Shown piece after piece: positions 54,837-64,000 of a DNA stretch of 64,000 nt. This stretch comes from Cycas panzhihuaensis. Lineage: Eukaryota; Cycadophyta. The notes beneath the pieces are model-generated. The model was not told the origin of the DNA. It made no database searches and worked only from the letters and a program-made list of their open reading frames with translations. The number at the start of each line of letters is the position of its first letter. Positions within the stretch are counted from its first letter, which is position 1. The stretch lies in the NCBI GenBank assembly GCA_023213395.1, contig CM041465.1, forward strand, positions 240,815,741 through 240,879,740. Reading direction: 5' to 3'. Both the position numbers and the translations under genes were made by a program.

Positions 54837-57800
54837 TATCTTTAATCAACTTTGGTCTTCGTGTTTTCTTTTATGTTGGAATCTGTAAACCTGTAGTCTA
54901 TATCAAGTTGTATTAAATTGAATTATGCAGAATAATTATATAATGTATAACTGGTAAATCTATCAACATCATACTTATCTCCTATAAGTAATTAACTTGT
55001 AATCATCTATAATTAACTATGATCATCCACCTATAAAATTCCTGTATCCTCATCATCTATCAACTAATCTTAATTACATAACTTTCACTTATTATGTTTA
55101 TATGAAGTTATTTTCTTAGTAACTCCATATCTTCATCTATAAGGCTATGATTAATAAACATTATTAATCTATCATCTCATAAATAAAAATGACTATTTAT
55201 ATCTATATAAAACAATAACAACCATCTATCAAAATATATGGATAACCGACAACTATAATCAGTAATTCTCTAGGGCATGTTTATGATACATGGTTCATTA
55301 ACAAATAAAACAACACTAGCTATTAGGCTAATATATTATTATAAGAGTAGTAATATGCATTTCCCCTTATATATGAGAATAATAACATAATTTATATGCT
55401 ATATAAGAGTAGTCTCATTTATCTTATTTTTTGCATATAACTAAATAGCTTCTGTACTACCTCTATGATACTTTTGTATACATATATAACTTTCTTTTAG
55501 CAACCATTAAAAAAAATATCAACATTAACAAATCAATAATATAAACATATTAACACTGAAACAAGGTGTATTACTTAGCCAAGATAAGTTAGTTGTAATA
55601 AGGTAATACAAATAGTGTATTTCTATACCTCTTATCATACACGGTAAGTTAGATTTCTTATTGACAAAGACATATCTAATATTTATCAACTAAACTCCTT
55701 AAATATCAATTTAGTTTGTTAAGTAATAATATATAAGACTTCTTCTTTATGTCTCATAAATAGGTAGAAATAACATCATTTCATTATCTCTCCAACATTA
55801 ATTATAAACAAACTAGGCTCTGTATCAATATAAATTAGGTGGTATCATCGATCATTCATTCACTAATAAATTAGGTGATCAAGACATTTGATAAGTGCTA
55901 TATACTTTTAGTAAATTAAATGTATGAAGTGTCAAGGGGGATTTTTATTATATTTAACATAGCTAAGATATCCATAATAAGTTTTCAATAAATATATCCC
56001 ACAACTTCAATTTTTTATTAGTTTTTAGCCTTATACTATTATAAATTAGCTTTTAGATTTTTAATTTAAACCAAACTTTCTTCTTCTTCCATCATTTATC
56101 ATTAATCTTATCATCATGATATTAAGAAGCATTTAAAGACATCAAAATATGTTAAAACAACTCTAAAAAGGATAAAAAAAGATAATTTTTATAAAGTCAA
56201 AACTATTTTACTTAACTTCACTAATTCACATCTCTATGGTATGATCTTTGAAATATACCTTACAACCACTTATTTTGAGTATCTAAAAATTCTCTTTCCA
56301 ACATAACTAATGGCACCTAAATCTAACACTCTAGTGAAAAGTTATAGGCAAAACACTTTTAGTATATTATAAAAAAAGTGAATGTTATTTAAGAAATTAC
56401 ACTAGCCACTTTCACATTGGGCTCATACTTATACTATCAACTCCATATGACCATCTACTTATGCCAAGGAGGATTTGATAGTTTTCAAAATTTATCTAAT
56501 CTAATTTCATCAAGTTTTGATTAAAAAAAAAAAAAATTAGCTTATAAACTTTTGATGTTTGTCATTCCAATAGATTTTAAACACATATTCAATTTGATCT
56601 AATTTACAAAAATGTTTATAAATTTTTCTATTAAGACCAAATTTCTTTACAAAATCTTATTGCAAAATATGTGAAGAAAATTTAATTTGAATATTTATCC
56701 ATATTTTACCAAAACCTGGCCTTTAGTTTGTATTTATGACATTTGATATGTCTCTTGTATGGTTTTATGTAAAGTGAATGATGGGCTTGTTTAATAATGA
56801 GTTACGCCATGTTTTGATGATGAAATATATAGATTTTTGCTTAATGACTTATGATGAATGATGATGTAGTGTGTATTTTACTATCACCTATCAATGACTA
56901 AGACTATGGTATTATTACTTTTTTTTATGATCAATTTAATCTAACATTTTCATTAAAACTTGTTATTTTTATGTTTTATTCTTGATTTCATCCAAATTTT
57001 ATCATTTTTAAGCATTTTTGGGATTGTGCTCCTCGTTTTCATCTTGTTTTGGGCTTCTCCACTTATTTATAAAGTCATTTGTACTTTAATTTATATTTAG
57101 AAATTAATTTTTGACTTTTTTAATGAGTTAATTTTTACTTTCTATTTGTCGCATTGCCAAAAATATGATTGATTACATTTTTAGAATAAAGTCATATTTT
57201 TGTAGGTCCAAAAACATATATGGTCACATCTTTTATTGTTATACATATAAAACTTGGCCAATGTGCCAGATTTTTACATGTTACCACCTTGATTTGATGA
57301 AATCTTAACCTTTCGATACCTAGGAATGATGAGTAGGGTTTTGTCATTCGTAATTTAGAGTTAGATTATGAATTGTTCAAGGATATGTAGATTTTTAGTG
57401 ATTTTTGGAGATTTTTTGAGGTCTACTACTACTGTGACTTCAAGATTGATTTTGAAGATGCTTATGGGTGAAATTGAGAGAGAAATTTAATGATGTGACT
57501 TACTGCCTCACTAATGTTTGAATATTGATGGTTTGATCTTCAACTTTTGTATTTTGTCTCAAAGTTCTCAGCTTCAAAGTTCTTCCAAATTGGTAAGGTC
57601 TTTCCTATGTAGTTTTTATTTATTTTAGTATTTTCTAAAGGTTATTTTTTACTTAGAACTTACTCCTTCTTTTGGCCAATTATTGTAGAAATTTTATATA
57701 CATTTTTAGCTTGAAATACTTGCTAAAAGACCTGGCCTTTTTAGGGTCTATAAGGGATAGACTAAGGTGGGGTATGGTCATCTCCCCACCATTCACATAG

Positions 57801-58918
57801 CTACCCCTTCCTATTCTTGCATAATAGTCTATATTTCAAGTAGTTTTCCATCTCTTTTATCTTTGTTTGGTTGTGGTTTATCCCTTCTTACTTGTTGTTT
57901 TTTTTCCTTTACTTATTTTAAAGGAAAATATTAGGAAAGATTGATCAACTGAAAGAAAACAACTATTTTGATGTAGAATTATGTATTAGGAAAGAAATCT
58001 TAATTCCATAGTTTTATTGTTTGCTTGATTTCAGTTTTGAGATTTCTTTCTTTTCTTTGAAAAGAAAAATTAAGGTGTTGAATAGAAAGTGCATGCTTGA
58101 TTTTTTATATTATTAAAGATTCAAGGATCCTTTTGGAGTCTTTCTTACTTTAATTAAGATAGAATCTTTAAAAATTGTTCAACTAGTATATTATATAAAG
58201 ATTATTATTAAGTTTTATTATTTACATGCAACTTTAAAGGTTTAAAAAATCTTTTTAAATAGAAATAACACATTTTTGAAGTCTCTCTTTTTACATCATA
58301 GATTATTCATTCAAAGAAAAGATTGTATGTGTGTGAAATAAAATCTTCCAACTAGCATTGCATGTTGTCAATTTCTTAGAAGGTTTGCATAAAGCAACTG
58401 CATAGTATGTTGTGTCTCTTATTAGTATCCTTCCTTTCATTATGAAGTGTGCATATTGCATTTAGAAGGATAATTTCATATTTTCATTAGTGTGCTTTAT
58501 CTCTAAAGTAAAAAATAAAAAATTACATGCATATAGTTCAAGTTTCCCTTGCTTATTATTTAAAGGTAGAATAAGCCTTTTTGTTTCATAGATTACCTTG
58601 GTTTATTTTGTGTTATTTTATTAAATAAAAATAAATAAATAAAAACAGAAAGAAATAAAATAAAATAAAATAAAACACACACAAAAAAAGAGAAATTTCT
58701 TCTATTTACTTAACCCTCTTCCTTATCTAAGTAAAACCTGAAAAGTTGAAAAGATCAAAGGATAGGAGTTCTTAGGAAGGATATTAAAATTATTGTCTAA
58801 GAAGTTTTGAATTTAGATCTCCTTCATCCAGTTGTGTAGGTTAGTGGATTCTTCCACCCCCCTTACATCCAAGTCTTTCATCATATTCTTCATCCATATC
58901 TCATTTGATAACATAACT
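54837..58918. other. AT-rich stretch without a recognisable gene
   Basis: Four kilobases with no convincing protein homology on either strand. The right portion (about 56600-58918) may be the 5' LTR and leader of the gypsy element that follows, judged by position only. A simple A-rich repeat (AAATAAAATAAAAT type) occurs at about 58618-58690. Confidence 0.4.
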
Positions 58919-58943
58919 AGGTGAAGACTCCTTCTTAGGAGTT
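58919..58943 (+). other. Candidate primer-binding site of the right-hand gypsy element
   Basis: AGGTGAAGACTCCTTCTTAG resembles the TGGCGACTCTGCTGGGGA site of Tat/Ogre elements after several changes, and lies about 0.5 kb before gag. No LTR end could be confirmed. Confidence 0.3.
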
Positions 58944-59639
58944 GGGCAAAGGTGGTTACTTAGGTCATCTTAAACCTCATATCTCTTAGTTCTAATTAAC
59001 ATAAAGGAAATACCCCATTGATTGAGAGATATCAAGTTTAGTTCCACCTGAGATGATACCATCTTTCTAGTGACCTTACTAGGGAGCTACCATTTATTTT
59101 CTTTTAAAGCAATGGAAACTACAACACCTACTCTTAGGTGCTCTTTAAGACTCTAAGGTCTTCTGCCAGATTCTTAAGTGCACCTTTCATACTTTAGTTA
59201 AAAAGTCTTATTATCTTATGTTGAATCTTCAAAACTTCAAGTGCAAGACACTTATATTTATCCTGTTGAAGATTTAGCTTAATTGTACAACATACCAGTA
59301 GAATAAGGATATCTTGAACCCTCTCAATACCCTGGTAATCCTTCTTTTATTGATCCTTCTTTTGTACAAGAAGAACCATCTTTTGGTTAGCCACATTCAT
59401 CATTCTTTGAGTTGGTTCTCACTACAATTCCTACTCTATTATACATGCTTAGTTATCAAGATCTATTTTACCTAAAGACTCATACCATAATATCCCTACC
59501 ACAACATCTTTAGATTGATCCTTTGGGTGAGGATTATGAGTCAATAGAAGTAGAGCCTTTACTTGATATCGTTTGGTCTCCTTGTCCTTTACCTCCTTCA
59601 CCTAGACCTTCATCATGATCCTATTCCCCTCCTATAGAG

Positions 59640-61270
59640 GAAGTATATGATCATAAGTCAACTCATTCATAACCTTACTACTCTCCTCCTAGACAACAAA
59701 TTTGGATCTACTCTTCTCATCCCATATTTTTCACCCATGGAGATACTACTGTCATTTTTGCTTATGGTAACCCGAGTGCCTCTCATGCACCTACTTCTAG
59801 TCAAGTGGTTATGCCTTTGGCTAGTTTGTGACCTATTCATTCTTATACCACTAGAGTTTCCCTTTCTCGTGCTATTTCCTCTACCACTCAATTATCTCCT
59901 TAATGTCATATATGATTTCATCTCCTGGTATTAGACCTCATCCACCATATCCCAGGGCATTTAACATGATTCCTTCTTCATAACATATTTCTTATACTCA
60001 CTCCATCCATCCTCATACTTCAACTAGTCAATCATAAAACTTGAAAGTTTCTAATCCTACTTCTTCTTCACATATTATTAGACCTACTCCAGAAGTTAAT
60101 CCTTTTATCACTTTTAATCTAATCTTTCTACAACATCTTATACCCCAAATGAACTCTGTTATTAACCCCACAATGTGGTTTAATCCCCCATCTACTTTTC
60201 CATCTTATGATGCTTTATAACCACAATAATAACAATAATTATAATAACCTGTTCATTCATCTATTTTATATCCATCTTCCTTGCCTCAATGTTCCACTAT
60301 GTTGAAGCCTAGTAGGCCTTTTCTTGATTACATGAGATCTCCATTTCCATGTGGGATCCTTTTATCACCTATGCTTTCTTTTCTTCCTAAGTTGCCTAAA
60401 TTTTCTAGTGACTCTTCTTAGGATCCTACTTCCCATATATAGGCATTTGTACTTGCTTGTATGGATTTCATGCCATATGATTAGGTCATGATACACTTAT
60501 TTCTTAAATCGCTTGAAGGTGATACCCTAAAGTGGTTTTACTATCTCCTCTTAGCTTCCATCCTCTTGTTTTAATAATTAGTTGACTGATTTACTAACTA
60601 CTTTGATATAGCAATACCATTTAAATAAGCTATTAAATCTTTTTTAGCCATCAAGTAAAACCATGATGAGACCTTAAGGGACTTTGTTAGAAGATTTCAA
60701 GACTAGGTATATGCTTGTCACTCACATCTTAATCCTAGCTTACTATTTGATTTATTTACCAATGCATTAAGGCCCAACGTATATTTAGAAGTCCTAAAAC
60801 TTAGTCCCCAAATGTATGAAGAAGAGGTTGATTGATGATTAGCCCTATAAACATTTGAAATTTAGGCAGGTATCAATAAGGTTAGGAAACACATTCCTTC
60901 TAAAGAAATAATTCAAACTATAAAGGCTTCCCATCTTGAACCCACTTATAATCACTTGACCTTTTCTATCTGATTGTTAGAATGTGCAATCAATAATAAA
61001 TTACATGTTGATGGACCTTCATAGAGTTAGCCTTCATAGGAGACCAAAGTTATTCATCTTACTGAAGGAAGGAAGAAAAAAACTCCTCCTCCACCTCCTC
61101 CTTCCCTAAGAAAGACAAAGTGGTTCTCATACCATCCAATTGATGCACATGATATAAGTAAGTGCCATATCATTTAAAATATAATCTAAAACACAAATAT
61201 TCAACTAAAGCACTCTTCTAAGTTGTATCAAGACCAAATGATCCATAAAGATCCATTGCTTCAAATAACA
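59640..61270 (+). pseudogene. gag of the right-hand gypsy element
   Basis: The N-terminal part is Pro/Ser/His-rich. The core reads FLPKLPKFSSDSS, AFVLACMDFMPYD, HLFLKSLEGDTLKWFYYLLL, ETLRDFVRRFQD and LLFDLFTNALRPNVYLEVLK, matching both halves of Retrotrans_gag. Near 61130 it has YHPIDAHDISKCHII, the short His/Cys segment typical of Tat-type Gag. About a dozen stops are visible. Confidence 0.82.
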
Positions 61271-61779
61271 AGAAAAAAAGTAAAGATGATAAAGGTAAGG
61301 AAAAGTAGATCCAAGATGATGAAGGCAAACCTTCAAGTTCTAATTCATCGAAGAAGGCTACCACTCCCTCAAATGCTCCAACAAAAAAAACTAATAATCA
61401 ATCTTGCCCACCTCTAAAACGTGGAAATACTAAGAGAACTATAAACATGATGGAGACCACAAAGAGTACATGTCCATCTAAATCATCCAATGATTTAATG
61501 ATAAGGAATCCTGACTCTTTATCTCTAATAGCCCCCCATCCCATCAAGTTTAGGTCCATTCCCTTGAGTATTAAGGATGTATCATTTTATTTGGTTGAGG
61601 AGTTAAAGACCATTCTAGTAGGTATATCAATTATTGATTTATTGAAGTGTTTCTCTAAGCAACATTAGTTCTTGTTTGATACATTAGGAATTCCTGCAGT
61701 AGTTTCTTCACCCACCTTTATGCTTTCTTTCGACCTGGCTACCTTGTCTAGTCATTTTTCTTATGCGTCGAATGACATA

Positions 61780-62130
61780 CCTCCATTTTGCATTGAGATT
61801 GTAAAAGATAATATTAGTATCAAGTGAGTTATTACTGATGAGGGATCATCTATTAATATAATATAATCCATATTTGTCTTATTGAGGATTTGGAGATTTT
61901 TATTTTTGATCTATATGAGTGGATTTGCTAAGGGTATAATAAGAATTAGAAAGTACCCTTAGGATAAGTCACTCTTCCTCTTACATTAGAAGAAAGGGTA
62001 GTTCTTACTAAGCCTACCATTATCAACTTGGACTTGAGTATAACATTCTTTTGGGTAGACCATGGATTACCGAAATGTCAACAGTTTATTCCTCCCTCTT
62101 CAGTGAACTTAGGTTCGTCCATGAGGAACA
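61780..62130 (+). pseudogene. protease remnant of the right-hand gypsy element
   Basis: CIEIVKDNISIK, a stop, VITDEGSSINII and later LPLTLEERVVLTKPTIINLD follow the retropepsin pattern. The active-site triad reads D-E-G instead of D-S/T-G. The C-terminal L-G-R-P-W box appears as VDHGLPK, changed. Confidence 0.65.
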
Positions 62131-62302
62131 ATTGAAAATTATTAAGAAAAAGCCAAAACCCAATAAACAATTAGTTTCTCTTATTGAGACTTTTTCATAA
62201 TCTAGTAAATCCTTAATCTCTTCAAAGTGCTTCTTTTAATCACTTGGTTTAGGTCAATACTTTGCTATTGAAGCCCCTTCTACTCATCCAAAAATAAAGG
62301 AT

Positions 62303-63330
62303 GTGGATTTAGTTGAGATTGTCCCTTTGTCATTATGCTCCCCATTTATTTCTATTCCTTCAGACTCGATTGATTGGTCTTCGATTTCTTCTTCTTCTAT
62401 TTCTGATGAAGAAATAACTTCTCATTCTATTTTATTTCATGGAGGTCCACCTCTGACTAAGCTTATTAGCATAAATGCCTTCCCTCCCATTCAGGCTTAT
62501 TTCTTATAGGTTTTGTACTTGCCCTCAAGGGTAAATATAGTGGTTCCTAATGCTTCCTTATCTTTCTCTCGATCTTCTTTCTTTAAGATATGGTTGAATA
62601 TACACGAGAAGAAGATGTTATTGCATTAATACTTGCACTTAGAATTAGGGGTCGAAGATATTCTTTCACCTAATACGAGAAAAAATAATCATAATACCCC
62701 TACTAGAGTACAGGAAATGAACTCAATCTCCACTATTTCTTTCCCTTTCTATCCTTGCATGGATCCTTTCCATCCTCTCTTATCCTGATGTCTTTATCTG
62801 ATTGACAGTATAGTGTGAATCATCAAGAATTTAACCAAACTTTTTCTTCAAATTGGGAATTTATCGATGGGCTTATTTTCTTTTCTCATATTCCTTTAAT
62901 CATTGAGTTTATCCCCACCCATCTAAACTCTTTGGTTGATTCTCCTTCATATTTTAGGCCTTTCTCTTTGTCTACTTCTTTACCTATAAATCTTCTCCTT
63001 GTCAACCTCTCCTACATATACCATTTTAAAAATGACGAGGTAATTATTGAGCATCTAGTAGGTTCATCTCCTGGTTTCCCTCATGGGCATCATAAGTTGG
63101 GTTTCTCAAAAGTTATAGTTAATCATTCCTAACCCTGGGAGTCTACTACTTTAATGGAGCCTACCCCTCCTTATTTTGAGGAAGGAAATGCAATGCTTAT
63201 AGGACAAACCATTGATGTAGACTTAAAGATAGAAGATATTCCTAAAATTATTAAGTTGGGAGCTAATTGCACTCCCCAAGTGATCACTCATTCATACACT
63301 CCACAATGAGGATAAAATATGGATTGAAAC
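62303..63330 (+). pseudogene. Spacer and pre-RT region of the right-hand gypsy element
   Basis: 62303-62509 and 62815-63132 are open stretches rich in Ser, Phe, Pro and Ile (DSIDWSSISSSSISDEEITS). After 63150, IDVDLKIEDIPKIIKLGANC resembles the conserved stretch just before RT in Tat-type elements. The Ser-rich part has no domain I recognise. Confidence 0.45.
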
Positions 63331-64000
63331 TTTTCCTTTGCTTAATGAGCTAAAACTATAGGCAATCCCTTCTTCTCTCCAGTCTTCTCTTACTTTCTAT
63401 TGAGCATCGTTGTGCTTTTATCAAAGATCCTACTCATGATCGTATAAGCCTTTTGCTTTTTCTTGCGTTTGTGTTAATCATGAGTGTTCTATCATCATAT
63501 TTAGATCTTGTACTCTTGAGTCCCAAACTCAAAGGAGAACTTGGGCCCTCAGCCTTATTATATTTTCATCTTAAAAAGAGAAATACTTCTATCAACTTTA
63601 GGTATTTAGTCATTGGTTGAGATTATATTTTTATTTGATAGTACTTTACCGAAAGGATTACTTTTTAGTCATATATCACCTATTATCCTTGACTATTTTT
63701 ATTTATCCTTAGTTCTCTCTATTGATTTCTTGAAGTGGATACTCATTATGCTGCCTTCCCTTTACATTTGGAGACACTGTGATTTTGATCTCCTCTTTCC
63801 CTATAATTTAATTTCTAAGGATATTAGTATTTTTTAAACTCTAGATTCTATTAAAAAGGATAAATCCTTGTTGTGTTGAGTAAAAGAATTTCATAGTTAG
63901 ATGATTATGGTTCCCTTCTTATAAAAGAGGGAGAAAAGTGAATATGAAAGTAACAAAAAAGTTTTAGAAAAAAAGAAGAAAAAAAAAAAAAAAAAAGGAA
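63331..64000. other. Continuation of the right-hand element, unassigned
   Basis: A plus-strand ORF at 63613-63837 is hydrophobic and matches no family I know. The window ends in a purine run with A tracts (about 63970-64000). Confidence 0.35.

Larger units (their letters stand above)
59440..64000 (+). mobile_element. Ty3/gypsy element, Tat-like, gag-protease part, cut by the right edge
   Basis: The plus strand carries gag (about 59640-61270), protease (about 61780-62130), a variable spacer (62300-63130) and a pre-RT piece (63150-63330). RT would lie beyond the window. Many stops. It is the same general type as the left-edge element, in opposite orientation, but the two are not near-identical. 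Confidence 0.75.

Noticed and set aside
59667-59891. Minus-strand 74-codon ORF
   Set aside because: It is antisense to the gag N-terminus of the right-hand gypsy element.
1-64000. CRISPR arrays, bacterial operons, tRNA or rRNA genes
   Set aside because: No regularly spaced repeats, no operon-like gene packing, and no cloverleaf or rRNA sequence was seen; the content is plant retrotransposon DNA.

Overview
The window reads as repeat-dominated nuclear DNA of a land plant with a large, slowly decaying genome. A gymnosperm is a reasonable guess, but this is inference. It is AT-rich, has no bacterial-style gene packing, and I found no intact host gene, tRNA, rRNA or CRISPR array. Almost everything recognisable is LTR-retrotransposon sequence (Ty3/gypsy and Ty1/copia), nested and broken by frameshifts and stop codons. 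LTR pairs differ mostly by transitions, as expected of old methylated copies. Layout: 1-3732 is the gag-protease half of a minus-strand Tat/Ogre-like gypsy element, followed by its primer-binding site and a long LTR-like region reaching about 6870. 6874-11821 (copy A) and 15719-19838 (copy B) are two copies of one host-derived segment carrying exon-like pieces of an unrecognised minus-strand gene, including an intact 87-codon first exon. Between them lie a copia 3' end (11903-12722), the 5' end of a minus-strand chromovirus (13043 to about 14620) and a plus-strand gypsy RNase H-integrase fragment (about 14680-15713). 20315-29711 is an old minus-strand LTR element that encloses a third copy (copy C) of the same gene segment. 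Copy C was later split by a full-length chromovirus (21275-27827) with matching 345-bp LTRs, PBS, PPT, chromodomain and a TCTTC target duplication. A plus-strand gypsy element (PBS at 32505) runs from 32505 to about 54440, broken by three insertions. The first is a 7.4-kb copia-bearing insert flanked by a perfect 78-bp direct repeat (33112-40634). The second is a minus-strand copia element with GGGTT duplications (41907-49572). The third is a small LTR element (49876-53565). The third insertion is the most interesting item: between paired 368-bp LTRs, with PBS and PPT, it carries pieces of two unrelated host genes in sense orientation. One is an ArfGAP zinc-finger domain (AGD14-like) and the other an intron-free stretch of aspartate aminotransferase. 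I see no gag or pol in it. From about 54440 the sequence is AT-rich and non-coding, with possible LTR ends. A plus-strand Tat-like gypsy gag-protease region then runs from about 59440 to the right edge. Two separate non-autonomous LTR elements in one window (49876-53565 and 20315-29711) therefore appear to have captured host gene fragments.
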